In this document: in pieces, positions 35,541 through 45,891 of the stretch
Numbering within the stretch: position 1 is the first letter of the stretch
Layout: each line of letters opens with the position of its first letter
NCBI GenBank assembly: GCA_019236925.1
Contig: JAFAID010000638.1
Location: forward strand, 1-62,066
DNA length: 62,066 nucleotides
DNA from: Mycobacterium sp.
GTDB lineage: Bacteria > Actinomycetota > Actinomycetes > Mycobacteriales > Mycobacteriaceae
Reading direction: 5' to 3'
The notes under the pieces: generated by a model
Seen by the model: the letters and a program-made list of their open reading frames with translations, nothing else
Database searches by the model: none
Told to the model about the DNA's origin: nothing
Translations under genes and position numbers: made by a program

Positions 35541-36935
35541 ATGGGTTCAGCGATCAGCGCCGAGCAGGCACGGCAACGGATCAGTGCCGCTCTCGATGCG
35601 ATCGACGCTGCCCACGGCGTGCTGCGTGAGACACCTTCGGACATCGTGGGCAACAAGTTTCGCGTCGACGTCGCCGACCGATTGGAGACACAGGAGCGCA
35701 CCAACCGCGGGCTGATGTATCGATACTTCGGCGAGATCGCGGACCCGCCCGACGAAGCGGGGTCCATCGCTGCGATGCGCTGCGCACTGTGGAAGCGGCT
35801 GCGCATCACTCCCAACGAAATCACCCGGCGGTTTAAGCTCGCAGCCCGGATTCGGCCGCGTCGATCGTTGACCAGTCCGCCCGCACCGCCGGAGCTACCT
35901 GAGTTAGCCGCCGCCGTCGAGGCCGGTGCTGTCGGCGAAGACCACATCCGGGCGGTGTGCCGAGCAGTCGACGTGCTGCCGGCATGCGTCCCAGCCACCG
36001 ACGCCGCGGCGGCCGAACGCAAGCTGGTCGAGCATGCCGCCAAAGTCGATGCCGGGATCGTCGTCAAACTGGGTCAGCGCATTGCCGATTACCTCAATCC
36101 CGACGGCCTATTCAGCGACGACGACCGAGCACGGCGGCGCGGGCTTCACCTCGGGCCCCAAGGGCATGACGGCATGTCCCGGCTAACCGGCTTGCTCGAC
36201 CCGCAGGCCCGTGCCTACTTCGAAGCCATCGAGGCCGCGGTGCGGCCCGGTCGCCATCTTCCCGATGGGAAAGATGGGGATCCCGAGGCGCGCGACGACC
36301 GCACGCCCGCGCAACGCTGCCATGACGCGTTCAAGCTCGGCCTGGAAACCGCGATCGCTTCCGGTGGGCTCGGTGTGCACCGCGGACACCCGGTCACCGT
36401 GGTCGTCACGACGACATTGGCCGAACTTGACCGGGCCGCTCGAGCCACCGTTGATCCGTCGGTTCCGATGCCAGCGGCAGCGAGAACCGGCGGCGGCTCC
36501 AGATTACCAATGCGTGATCTGATCAGCCTGGCCGGCAAGACTATTCATTATCTGGCGGTGTTCGATGACCACACTGAACGGCCGCTGTACCTGGGCCGCC
36601 AGAAACGGGTAGCCACCGCCGACCAGAGGCTGATCTGCCACGCCCGCGATCGCGGCTGCACCCGCCCTAACTGTCTGGAATCGGGTTATCGCTGCGAAGT
36701 TCACCATTCACCGGACTGGGCCCGCGGCGGCCGCAGCGACGCGGACAAGCTGTTTTTCGCCTGCGGTGCCGACCACGGCATGGCAAGCCGCGGCGAACTG
36801 CGCACCCAGGTCGCCCCCAACGGGCGGCTCGGATGGATCGACGGCACCCGCCCGCCCGAAATCAACCATGCCCATCACCCCGACGAACTCCTTCGCGGTG
36901 ACCCCGACCCGCCCTACGATCAGGTGGCAGACTGA
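35541..36935 (+). CDS. 13E12-type DUF222/HNH endonuclease domain protein
   Basis: The 464-residue protein is a member of the REP13E12 repeat family: an N-terminal DUF222 domain and a C-terminal HNH motif, CTRPNCLESGYRCEVHHSPD and a later CGADHG with metal-binding Cys and His residues. In M. tuberculosis these genes occur in several copies and one hosts prophage phiRv1. It is intact here. Two direct repeats (TCATCCACAG, TGATCCACAG) lie in the 88-bp gap before it. It inserts an otherwise unrelated gene between the MocR gene and a methyltransferase. Confidence 0.85.
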   Translation: MGSAISAEQARQRISAALDAIDAAHGVLRETPSDIVGNKFRVDVADRLETQERTNRGLMYRYFGEIADPPDEAGSIAAMRCALWKRLRITPNEITRRFKLAARIRPRRSLTSPPAPPELPELAAAVEAGAVGEDHIRAVCRAVDVLPACVPATDAAAAERKLVEHAAKVDAGIVVKLGQRIADYLNPDGLFSDDDRARRRGLHLGPQGHDGMSRLTGLLDPQARAYFEAIEAAVRPGRHLPDGKDGDPEARDDRTPAQRCHDAFKLGLETAIASGGLGVHRGHPVTVVVTTTLAELDRAARATVDPSVPMPAAARTGGGSRLPMRDLISLAGKTIHYLAVFDDHTERPLYLGRQKRVATADQRLICHARDRGCTRPNCLESGYRCEVHHSPDWARGGRSDADKLFFACGADHGMASRGELRTQVAPNGRLGWIDGTRPPEINHAHHPDELLRGDPDPPYDQVAD

Positions 36936-36939
36936 CGCT

Positions 36940-37545
36940 GTGCCGCCGTATCGGGACCTCGCCGAGTTCAACGATCGGGCCGCGAGCTACGACCGCGGCT
37001 GGCGCGGTCGCCTCCATCATGAGATCTCCGAGCGCACCGCCAGTCTTGCCGTGACTACCGTAGCCATTCCCAATCGGGTGCTCGATTTGGGCTGCGGGAC
37101 GGGTTATCTGCTGCGGACGTTGGCAAGCCACTACCCCGACGCTCAACAACTTGTCGGCATCGACGCCGCCCCCGAGATGGTGAAGACGGCCAAATCCGCT
37201 ACTCGAGACGAGCGGTTGACGTTCGCCGTCGGCAATGCCGAACAGATCGGCTACCCCGACGCAACGTTCGACCTGATCGTCAGCACAACCTCTTTCGACC
37301 ACTGGACCGACCAGAAAGCGGGACTTAATGAATGCGCCCGAGTGCTTCGTCCCGGTGGCCGGCTAGTACTCGTCGACCAGTTCTCCTGGATGCTGCTGCC
37401 GACAATGCTCACCAGCCGCCGAGGCAAAGCCCGCACCAGGCGCCGTGCCGCCCGCCTGCTGCAAAGTGCCGGGTTCCGCGCCCCGCACTGGCACCGGTTG
37501 TACGCAGTGATCATCAACGGGGTGACGGCCACCAAGCCGGCTTAG
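36940..37545 (+). CDS. Class I SAM-dependent methyltransferase
   Basis: The 201-residue protein has motif I VLDLGCGTGYLLRTL, the acidic residue of motif II in LVGIDAAPEM, FAVGNAEQIGYPDATFDLIV and CARVLRPGGRLVLVDQF. This is the Methyltransferase 11/UbiE-like group. GTG 36940 lies 4 nt after the DUF222 stop. The substrate cannot be told. It converges with the SDR gene, sharing TTAG as overlapping stops. Confidence 0.88.
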   Translation: MPPYRDLAEFNDRAASYDRGWRGRLHHEISERTASLAVTTVAIPNRVLDLGCGTGYLLRTLASHYPDAQQLVGIDAAPEMVKTAKSATRDERLTFAVGNAEQIGYPDATFDLIVSTTSFDHWTDQKAGLNECARVLRPGGRLVLVDQFSWMLLPTMLTSRRGKARTRRRAARLLQSAGFRAPHWHRLYAVIINGVTATKPA

Positions 37546-38432
37546 GACCCTGCCGAGCTTTCATCGCGCTGAAACGCGCGGAAGCTGCCGTCGAGTACCT
37601 GCAGGTGACCGATCGTTCGCCCCGTCACGGCCTGCGGGCCCACCAGCGCCAACTCGACCGCCGCCTGCGCGAATTCGTCCGCCTGAGCCACGTCGTCGAA
37701 TCCGGGTGCATAGTACGAAAGTCCCGGCGTCATAATCGGTTTGGATGGTGAGAGGGCATTGACCGCGATGTTGTGGCCCTGCAGATCGTAGGCGGCACAC
37801 CACGTCAGGTGTTCCAGCGCGGCCTTGGATCCCCCGTAGCCGGGCAGCACTCCGCCACTGCGGTCGGGGTAGGGACCGTCGCCAGGTAACCGCGATGCGA
37901 CGGAGGTGACGTTGATGATCGAGCCGCCGTCGGCGGCGACCATGTCAGGAAAGACCAGCTGGATCAACTCGTAGGCGGCGAACACCGAAATCTCGAAGTG
38001 TCGCCGGTACGCGCCCAGCGGCGTTCCCAGCAGCGGCGGCCAATCGGGTCTGGCCGCAGCCGACGGGGCCTTGGCCGACTTGGCGCGCGTCCCCTCTCCT
38101 GGCTTCGGCGGGCGGCCAGGAGCGGTGAACGCCGCGTTGTTGACCAGAATCGTGATAGGGCCCAACGCATCTCGGGCCTCAGCGACGAGCCGCGCGATAT
38201 CGTCGCGGTCGAGCAGGTCGGCTCGGATTGCGACCGCGCGTCCGCCCGCCGACTCGATGTCGGCGACGGTCTCACCGATGGTCCCGGGCAGCCGTTCGTC
38301 CCAGACATTCTCGGTGCGACCGATCACCGCGACCACCGCACCCGCGGACGCCAGCGCCAGCGCGATCGCCCGGCCCAATCCGCGGCTGGCGCCGGTGACG
38401 ATCGCGGCCCGGCCGTCCAGTCGTCCGGTCAC
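37542..38432 (-). CDS. Short-chain dehydrogenase/reductase
   Basis: The 296-residue SDR has the cofactor motif VTGASRGLGRAIALAL and NNAAF. A catalytic Ser in NVTSVAS and the active-site Tyr/Lys as YGGSKAAL are present, so the YxxxK pattern is kept. An insertion of about 20 residues rich in Lys, Ala and Pro follows FTAPGRPPK. The ATG overlaps the TetR stop by 4 nt, so it is co-transcribed with and probably controlled by that regulator. Confidence 0.87.
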   Translation of the reverse strand: MTGRLDGRAAIVTGASRGLGRAIALALASAGAVVAVIGRTENVWDERLPGTIGETVADIESAGGRAVAIRADLLDRDDIARLVAEARDALGPITILVNNAAFTAPGRPPKPGEGTRAKSAKAPSAAARPDWPPLLGTPLGAYRRHFEISVFAAYELIQLVFPDMVAADGGSIINVTSVASRLPGDGPYPDRSGGVLPGYGGSKAALEHLTWCAAYDLQGHNIAVNALSPSKPIMTPGLSYYAPGFDDVAQADEFAQAAVELALVGPQAVTGRTIGHLQVLDGSFRAFQRDESSAGS

Positions 38433-39049
38433 CGGCCCGACCCTACCTCTCGGGTGACGCCGTGAACGAGGATGGCGGTGGTCTGGTCGACCCAGGCGTC
38501 GTCGAGTTCGTCGTCGGGACGCAGCAGCAGCCGCAACAACGTCGCCCCGCCGATCAACTCGATCAGCCGGTCCGGGTCGACATCGCGATGCACCTCGCCG
38601 CGGTCGACGCCTTCACGCAGCCGCACGCGCACTGCGGTGAACAGATCCGCGAAACGCGACATCACCCGGGCGTTGAGCTCGGAGTCGGCACTCATATCGG
38701 CAACCAGCCCGGGCAACGCGGCGCGTACCACCGGGGTGGTGAACACGTCCCGCGCGGCGGCGATCATCGCCCGCACGTCGGCCGCGATGTCGCCTAACGG
38801 GCCGACCAGCGCCGAGGGCGCTACCGGAAACGCGGCCTCGTGCACCAGTTCGGCCTTGCTCGACCACCGCCGATACAGCGCCGTCTTGGTGGTTCCGGCG
38901 CGTTCGGCAACCGCGGCCAACGTGAGATTCGAATAGCCGATGTGCACAAGCAGATCCGCGGTTGCCGTCAATATGGCAGCGTCAATACGCGGATCACGCG
39001 GCCGTCCGGCACCCGGGGCCTTGTCAACCGAGGGCGGGTCTGCTTTCAT
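38429..39049 (-). CDS. TetR-family regulator (Rv3167c type)
   Basis: The 206-residue protein has a TetR helix-turn-helix (RIDAAILTATADLLVHIGYSN, LTLAAVAERAGTTKTALYRRW) at about 20-65. ATG 39049 (MKADPPSVDKAPGAGRPRDPR) is preferred; the upstream open frame covers the intergenic region. The gene diverges from the Rv3168-type kinase gene, the arrangement of Rv3167c in M. tuberculosis. It is followed by the co-translated SDR. Confidence 0.88.
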   Translation of the reverse strand: MKADPPSVDKAPGAGRPRDPRIDAAILTATADLLVHIGYSNLTLAAVAERAGTTKTALYRRWSSKAELVHEAAFPVAPSALVGPLGDIAADVRAMIAAARDVFTTPVVRAALPGLVADMSADSELNARVMSRFADLFTAVRVRLREGVDRGEVHRDVDPDRLIELIGGATLLRLLLRPDDELDDAWVDQTTAILVHGVTREVGSGR

Positions 39050-39072
39050 AACGCTACCTACCGTATCGTAAT
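39048..39072. promoter_or_regulatory. Candidate TetR operator in divergent promoter
   Basis: ATAACGCTAC and GTATCGTAAT flank a 5-nt spacer and are reverse complements at 8 of 10 positions. The repeat overlaps the start codon of the TetR gene and lies about 35 nt upstream of the divergent GTG 39107, a typical place for an autoregulatory operator. Confidence 0.45.
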
Positions 39073-39094
39073 TGCCGCGAAGACGTCTCAGTGA

Positions 39095-40242
<1,148 letters not shown>

Positions 40243-40243
<1 letters not shown>

Positions 40244-41358
40244 TGCTCGGACCGCTCGACGAGTACCCGGTACATCAAGTCCCCCAACCGATCGCGTGGC
40301 CGGGTTCCTCGGACCGCAACTTCTACGACCGGTCCTACTTCAACGCCCACGACCGCACCGGAAACATCTTCGTGATCAGCGGCATCGGCTACTACCCCAA
40401 CCTCGGGGTGAAGGACGCGTTCGTGCTCATCAGGCGCGGCGATACTCAGACCGCGGTGCACCTGTCGGACGCCATCGACCAGGACCGGCTCAACCAGAAC
40501 GTCAACGGCTACCGCATCGAGGTCAACGAGCCGCTTCGCAAGTTGCGGCTGATACTCGACGAAACCGAAGGCATCGCAGCAGATCTCACCTGGGATGGCC
40601 TGTTCGACGTCGTCCAGGAGCAGCCACACATCCTGCGCTCGGGTAACCGGATAACGCTGCACGCGCAACGGTTCGCCCAGCTCGGCAGCTGGAGCGGCCG
40701 GATCGCCGTCGACGGACAGGAGATCGTCGTCGACCCCGCCACCTGGATCGGCAGCCGCGACCGGTCCTGGGGCATCAGGCCGATCGGCGAGCCCGAACCC
40801 GCAGGCCGGCCCGCCGACCCACCGTTCGAAGGCATGTGGTGGCTGTACGTGCCGATGGCGTTTGACGACTTCGCCGTCGTGCTGATCATCCAAGAGGAGC
40901 CCAACGGATTCCGTTCGCTCAACGACTGCACCCGGGTCTGGCGCGACGGTCGGGTCGAGCAGCTGGGCTGGCCACGGGTCAAGATCCACTACCGCTCCGG
41001 CACCCGCATCCCGACCGGCGCGACGATCGACGCGACCGCCCCGGACGGCACCCCCGTCCACTTCGATGTGGAGTCCAAGCTGCCGGTCCCCATCCACGTC
41101 GGCGGCGGCTACGGCGGCGACTCGGACTGGCTGCACGGCATGTGGAAGGGCGAGAAGTTCATCGAACGGCTGACCTACGACATGACCGACCCCGCGATCA
41201 TCGCGCGATCCGGGTTCGGCGTCATCGACCACGTGGGTCGAGCGGTGTGCCGCGACGGCGACGGCAAACCCGTGGAAGGTTGGGGTCTCTACGAGCATGG
41301 CGCGCTGGGCCGCCACGACCCGTCGGGGTTCGCTGACTGGTTGACGGTCGCGCCCTAG
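40243..41358 (+). CDS. Conserved hypothetical protein (Rv3169 type)
   Basis: The 371-residue protein is soluble, rich in beta-strand-like sequence, and contains GSRDRSWGIRP and WWLYVPMAFDDFAVVLIIQEE, which recall CrtC/AttH-like beta-barrel proteins acting on isoprenoids, though I cannot confirm this. It is translationally coupled to the upstream kinase-like gene and sits where Rv3169 lies in M. tuberculosis. Its stop overlaps the convergent monooxygenase stop through CTAG. Confidence 0.7.
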
Positions 41359-42830
41359 GCGGGTTGTGCCTCGTCGACGTTCGCGCTGCCGAACGTCATC
41401 TGCTCGTCGATCGGCCGTAGCCGGTGGTCAAGCACGTCACGCAAGAAATCGTGGCTGACCAGCCACGGTCGGCGGGTGCCCGACTTGGGCAGCACGTCCA
41501 AAGCGCGCAGCACATAGCCCGCCTGCAGGTTGAGCGTCGGCTGCTCGGCCATATCGGTGTCCCCGAGGTGCGGATATGCGCGGGTGTAGCCGTAAGAGTT
41601 CATGTGTTCCAACAGCTTTGCCACCGAGCGCGCGGTCATGTCGGCGCCCAATGTCCAGGATGAATTGATGTAACCCACGCACCAGGCCATGTTGGGGACA
41701 TCCTCGAGCAGGTGCCGCTTGTAGACGAAGCGGTCGTGCGGGTTGATCTTTTCGCCGTCGAGGCCGATGCCGATGCCGCCGAGCGCCTGTAGCTGCAATC
41801 CCGTCGCGGTGACGATCACATCGGCGTCGAGGTGCCGCCCCGACTTCAGCATGATGCCGCTGGCGTCCATGTGATCGATGTGGTCGGTGACCACATCGAC
41901 GGCACCGTCGCTGATCACCTTGTACAGGTCGGCGCCCACGAGAATGCACAGCCGCTGATCCCACGGGTTGTACGGTGGCTTGAAATGGGTGTCGATGTCG
42001 TAGCCCCGCGGCAGGTTGCGCTCGGCGATACGCCGTAGCCGCCGCTTCGTCCACTCCGGCGCCCGGCGCGACACCTGCCACATCAGCACAGCGACGAGAG
42101 CGTTGCGCCAACGAATGATCCAGTGGGCAACCTTGCGCGGCAATATGTTTCGGATCGCAACCGCCGTCGGCTCCACCTGCGGGGCGGAGATCATGTAAGA
42201 CGGCGTACGTTGCAGCATTGTCACGTGTGCTGCCCGTTCAGCCAGCGACGGGATCAAGCTGACCGCGGTCGCGCCGCTGCCGATCACCACGAACCGCTTG
42301 CCCGTGCAGTCCAATGACGCCGGCCAGTGCTGCGGGTGCACCACGTCACCGGTGAAGGTCTCGATTCCGGGAAATGGCGGTTTATAAGGGTTGTCGTAGT
42401 CGTAGTAGCCCGTGCCGAAGAACACGAACCGGCATCGGTAGGTTTTGTCGGTGCCGTCTTGCTCGGCTTGCACCCTCCAGGTGTCCGTGGTCGAGTCCCA
42501 GTCGGCTGAGCGAACGTAGGTGTTGAACCGGATGTGCTCGTCGATGTGATGCTTCCGCGCGGTGTCGGCCAGGTACTGCCAAATGTGCGGTCCGTCCACG
42601 ATCATCTCCGGCTGGGTCCACGGCTCCCACGGGAAACAGAGCGTGAAGATGTCGCTGTCGGATCGCACGCCTGGATAGCGGTACAGGTCCCAGGTTCCGC
42701 CGAGGCGCTCACGGCGTTCCAGGATGGTGAAACGTAGCTGCGGGTTGCGCTCCCGAATGCGATATGCGGCGCCGATTCCGGATATCCCTGCACCGATAAT
42801 GACCACATCAAAGAACGGGTCCTCAGTCAT
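41355..42830 (-). CDS. Baeyer-Villiger-type flavin monooxygenase (EthA/MymA-like)
   Basis: The 491-residue class B flavin monooxygenase has an FAD motif VVIIGAGISGIGAAYRI, an NADPH motif VVIGSGATAVSLIPSLA and the Baeyer-Villiger signature FTGDVVHPQHWP (FxGxxxHxxxWP). It resembles EthA and MymA in length, GGTWDLYRYPGVRSDSD and PWDQRLCI. Such enzymes insert oxygen beside a carbonyl and can oxidise thioamides. GTGGGAGGAG precedes the ATG. No counterpart lies between Rv3169 and Rv3170 in M. tuberculosis. Confidence 0.9.
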   Translation of the reverse strand: MTEDPFFDVVIIGAGISGIGAAYRIRERNPQLRFTILERRERLGGTWDLYRYPGVRSDSDIFTLCFPWEPWTQPEMIVDGPHIWQYLADTARKHHIDEHIRFNTYVRSADWDSTTDTWRVQAEQDGTDKTYRCRFVFFGTGYYDYDNPYKPPFPGIETFTGDVVHPQHWPASLDCTGKRFVVIGSGATAVSLIPSLAERAAHVTMLQRTPSYMISAPQVEPTAVAIRNILPRKVAHWIIRWRNALVAVLMWQVSRRAPEWTKRRLRRIAERNLPRGYDIDTHFKPPYNPWDQRLCILVGADLYKVISDGAVDVVTDHIDHMDASGIMLKSGRHLDADVIVTATGLQLQALGGIGIGLDGEKINPHDRFVYKRHLLEDVPNMAWCVGYINSSWTLGADMTARSVAKLLEHMNSYGYTRAYPHLGDTDMAEQPTLNLQAGYVLRALDVLPKSGTRRPWLVSHDFLRDVLDHRLRPIDEQMTFGSANVDEAQPA

Positions 42831-42967
42831 CGAGAATCTCCTCCCACCAGTGCTCGGCGAGTTACTTCGCCCTCCAGGGTAGATCGGCCGCTATTCACGG
42901 CGATGGGGGCTCGACCTGTCTCATCGATGATCGCGGCCAGCATTGCGTCGGCGAGGCTTGTCGTCAT
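42827..42967 (-). CDS. Possible 46-residue leader ORF coupled to the monooxygenase
   Basis: A short frame, beginning MTTSLADAMLAAIIDETGRA and ending GDSR, fills most of the 154-bp gap and its TGA overlaps the ATG of the monooxygenase. Its composition is ordinary for mycobacterial coding DNA, but it has no strong ribosome binding site and overlaps the upstream region of the divergent amine oxidase. It may be a real small protein, a leader peptide or chance. Confidence 0.25.
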   Translation of the reverse strand: MTTSLADAMLAAIIDETGRAPIAVNSGRSTLEGEVTRRALVGGDSR

Positions 42968-42984
42968 GCGGTTGACTGAGGGGC

Positions 42985-44376
42985 ATGCCCGACGCGACGT
43001 GGACCGCCGATGTCGTCGTGGTGGGGGCCGGTTTCGCCGGCCTGGCCGCCGCCCGCGAACTGACGCGACTCGGACACGATGTGCTGGTGCTCGAGGGCCG
43101 CGACCGGGTGGGCGGACGCTCGCATACCGGCCATGTCGCCGGCATCCCGGTCGATATGGGCGGCACGTTCGTCGGACCGACGCAAGACGCTGTGCTGGCG
43201 CTGGCCGACGAGCTCGGCATCCCGACGATCCCGACCTACCACGACGGGGCCAACCTGATCCGGTGGCGCGGCGCGGTCCGCTCATATAGCGGCACCATCC
43301 CTCGGCTCTCGCTGGGGGGCCTCATCGACATCGGCCGGATCCGTTGGCAATTCGAGCGCATCGCCCGAACTGTTCCGCTGACCGAGCCATGGAAAGCCCG
43401 GCGCGCCGCCCGGCTCGACAGCCAGTCGCTGGGCGACTGGTTGCGGTCGGTGCACGCCGGCGCCACCGCGCGCGATCTGCTGGCCATCGTGGCGCGGGTG
43501 ACCTGGGGATGCGAACCCGACGACGTGTCGATGCTGCACGCCGCCCGCTACGTGGGCGCGGCCGGCGGCCTGGATCGGCTGCTCGACGTGGAAAACGGTG
43601 CCCAGCAGGACCGTTTCTCGGCCGGCACGCAACAGATCGCCGACACGGCGGCGGCTGAACTCGGCGACCGGGTGGTGCTCGAAGCGCCGGTGCGACGCAT
43701 CGATCACCGCGACGGTGCGGTAAGCGTCACCTGCGACAAGGGCCGCGCCGACGCCCGGTTCGTCGTTGTCGCGATCCCGCCGGCCCACCGGAGGGCCATA
43801 GAATTCACGCCCCCGCTGCCCGCCGAATACGACCAACTCGCCAAGGTTTGGCCGCAGGGCCGGCTGTCCAAGGCATATGCCGCCTACGCCACCCCGTTTT
43901 GGCGGAGCAACGGGTCCTCCGGTCAAGCGCTGTCCGACGAGGGCCCGGTGTTCATCACCTTCGACGTCAGCCCGCAGCCCGACGGACCGGGCATTCTGCT
44001 GGGGTTCGTCGACGCCCGCAGCTTCGACGACCTGCCCGCTGATCAGCGTCGGCGGCGCGTGCTGGAATGCTTCGCGTCGCTGTTCGGCGACGAAGCGCTG
44101 AAGCCGCTCGACTACGTCGATCACCGTTGGGGCGCAGAAGAATTCGCGCCCGGCGGCCCGACCGCCGCGGTGCCACCGGGATCGTGGACACGTTACGGGC
44201 CCTGGTTACGCCGGCCCGTCGGACCCATTCACTGGGCCGGCACCGAGACCGCCGACCAGTGGACCGGCTTCCTCGACGGGGCGGTGCGATCCGGGCAGCG
44301 GGCGGCCGCTGAGGTAGCTGCGCGGCTACGAACTGATGCGCCGGCTGCCGGCCATCGATTCGGCGAGCGCCCGTAG
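42985..44376 (+). CDS. aofH: Flavin-containing monoamine oxidase
   Basis: The 463-residue protein has the FAD motif [32 protein letters not shown], and the C-terminal FAD/substrate motif [22 protein letters not shown] typical of amine oxidases. The place matches aofH (Rv3170) of M. tuberculosis. The ATG follows GAGGGGC. Its last 51 nt overlap the convergent hydrolase gene. Confidence 0.88.
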   Translation: MPDATWTADVVVVGAGFAGLAAARELTRLGHDVLVLEGRDRVGGRSHTGHVAGIPVDMGGTFVGPTQDAVLALADELGIPTIPTYHDGANLIRWRGAVRSYSGTIPRLSLGGLIDIGRIRWQFERIARTVPLTEPWKARRAARLDSQSLGDWLRSVHAGATARDLLAIVARVTWGCEPDDVSMLHAARYVGAAGGLDRLLDVENGAQQDRFSAGTQQIADTAAAELGDRVVLEAPVRRIDHRDGAVSVTCDKGRADARFVVVAIPPAHRRAIEFTPPLPAEYDQLAKVWPQGRLSKAYAAYATPFWRSNGSSGQALSDEGPVFITFDVSPQPDGPGILLGFVDARSFDDLPADQRRRRVLECFASLFGDEALKPLDYVDHRWGAEEFAPGGPTAAVPPGSWTRYGPWLRRPVGPIHWAGTETADQWTGFLDGAVRSGQRAAAEVAARLRTDAPAAGHRFGERP

Positions 44377-45294
44377 CTCCCGGTTGATCTCAGCGGGACG
44401 TTCCAGCATCGAGCAGTGCCCACCGGGCAGCACGACGAGGTCAACCAGGTTGGGCGCGGCCGCGGCGATCCGCCGAGATTGGACCAGCGGCGTCAGCCGG
44501 TCGCGCTCGCTGCCGATGACCAGTGTGGGGACCGTCAGGCCGGCGAGGTTGATGTGCTGACGCTGCAGCACGTCTACCAGAGCCTTGCCGCAGCCGCCGC
44601 GTCCGGCCGGCGATGTGGCGTTGAACAGCTCATAGATCAGCGCGCCGACCTCGGGCTCGGCGTCGGCGCCGACCGCAAGCATCGAGATCATTTCGCGAGT
44701 GGCGCGCCGCACCGCGGGCGGCACGGTGAACGAACCGAAGATGTTGACCAGGGCGCGCGCACCCAACACCCGGACCGCCGCGAACGGCGCCGGGACGGGC
44801 AGCAGCCTCACCTCGCGCAGCAGATCACCGGTGGTGGTATTGATCAGCGCGACGGCGTCGGCGCGTGCCTCGACCTTGTGGCGGTACCGGTCCGACCAGG
44901 CGGCGATCGCCATGCCGCCCATCGAGTGTCCGGCGATGACGGCCCGCTCGCCCGGTGCCAGCGTGGCCTCGAGCACCGCGTCGACATCCGACGCGAGGTG
45001 CGCGAGGCTGTACCCGCCACGTCGGGGGACACCGCTGCGGCCGTGGCCGCGGTGGTCGAACGCGATCACCCGGTACTCGGTGGCCAACTCGGCGAGCTGG
45101 TGGGCCCACACCCGGATAGCACAGGTGATGCCGTGCGAAAGCACGATCGGATAGCCGTCTTCGGGCCCGAATACCTCGGTGTGCAGGCGGGTGCCGTCCG
45201 GGGCGCGGACGGGAACTGTGCGGCTGGGCGGCAGTTCGACCTGTGAAGCCGCCGGTAAGGAACCCAGCGTCCGGGCCGATCGTCGAGAACTCAT
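44326..45294 (-). CDS. Alpha/beta hydrolase, non-heme haloperoxidase type (Rv3171c)
   Basis: The 322-residue hydrolase has a nucleophile elbow AGHSMGGMA, the acid in [11 protein letters not shown] and a His in [12 protein letters not shown], the Ser-Asp-His triad. DHRGHGRSG follows the usual second strand. Rv3171c, annotated hpx, sits in the same place, but haloperoxidase activity in this fold is usually a side reaction, so esterase or lactonase activity is likelier. It overlaps the amine oxidase tail by 51 nt. Confidence 0.85.
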   Translation of the reverse strand: MSSRRSARTLGSLPAASQVELPPSRTVPVRAPDGTRLHTEVFGPEDGYPIVLSHGITCAIRVWAHQLAELATEYRVIAFDHRGHGRSGVPRRGGYSLAHLASDVDAVLEATLAPGERAVIAGHSMGGMAIAAWSDRYRHKVEARADAVALINTTTGDLLREVRLLPVPAPFAAVRVLGARALVNIFGSFTVPPAVRRATREMISMLAVGADAEPEVGALIYELFNATSPAGRGGCGKALVDVLQRQHINLAGLTVPTLVIGSERDRLTPLVQSRRIAAAAPNLVDLVVLPGGHCSMLERPAEINRELRALAESMAGSRRISS

Positions 45295-45467
45295 CGCAGC
45301 TCCCCTCGGATGCGGCGCCGTCGCCGCGTGGCGCGAGTGTATCCGAGCGGGCTAGCCCAAGCGGTCGAAATGTCGCTGGCGATATTTTCGTATGGAGGCG
45401 GGCCGTTGCATCAGGCGAGAAAAGCGGCGAAACACGATGCGGCACATGCGACTGCTACCTTGTCACC

Positions 45468-45765
45468 GTGATCCGCAATGTGGTTCTCGTCAGACTCAAG
45501 CCAGGCCGAGATGCAGCCGAAATCGCCCGACATCCAGGACGACTTTCATCGACTGAACTGCCCCGGCACGCTCAGTTACACCATTGGCAGCGACCTCGGT
45601 CTACGCGACGACAATTGGGGTTTCGCGATCGTCGCTGACTTCACCGATGCCGACGCCTACCGCAACTACGACCTCGACCCCGCCCACAATCAGGCGCGCG
45701 CCCGGCTGTCGCCGCATGCGGAACAGATCGCCCGGGCCCAATTCGAGGTTCCCGGGCAACATTGA
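45468..45765 (+). pseudogene. Dabb-family protein interrupted by a frameshift
   Basis: A stress-responsive alpha-beta-barrel (Dabb) protein is split between two frames. MIRNVVLVRLKPGRDAAEIA is read from GTG 45468, and the rest, DIQDDFHRLNCPGTLSYTIG through WGFAIVADFTDADAYRNYDL to EQIARAQFEV, is one frame over. Removing one C from the CCC run at 45526-45528 restores a single protein of about 98 residues. It is a recent pseudogene or a sequencing error. Dabb proteins are small dimers of varied function. Confidence 0.8.
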
Positions 45766-45815
45766 CCGTGGGCGGATAGTAATAGATAGCCCCCAAGCCG
45801 CAGCCCGGTCGTACC

Positions 45816-45829
45816 GTGATTTAACTCAC
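45816..45829. promoter_or_regulatory. CRP-core-like site and promoter upstream of isocitrate lyase
   Basis: GTGATTTAACTCAC matches the CRP core GTGA-N6-TCAC exactly, although the flanking bases (C and T) differ from T and A. TACACT at 45841-45846 is a good -10 element. The site is centred about 20 bp upstream of it, so it would overlap the -35 region. The isocitrate lyase start is 46 nt further on. Confidence 0.5.
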
Positions 45830-45891
45830 TGCACCGGGGATACACTCTGGGTCGTCAAGGGGAATCGGGCTAACAGATGGAGCGCAGGCTC

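Noticed and set aside
34079..36067. Long minus-strand open frame (893 residues to 33386)
   Set aside because: Only the last 230 codons encode a recognisable protein. The rest is antisense to the MocR and DUF222 genes, with low-complexity Arg/Ser/Gly composition.
42903..43289. Alternative plus-strand frame overlapping the amine oxidase start
   Set aside because: It is Arg-rich and out of frame with the FAD-binding motif; a shadow of aofH.
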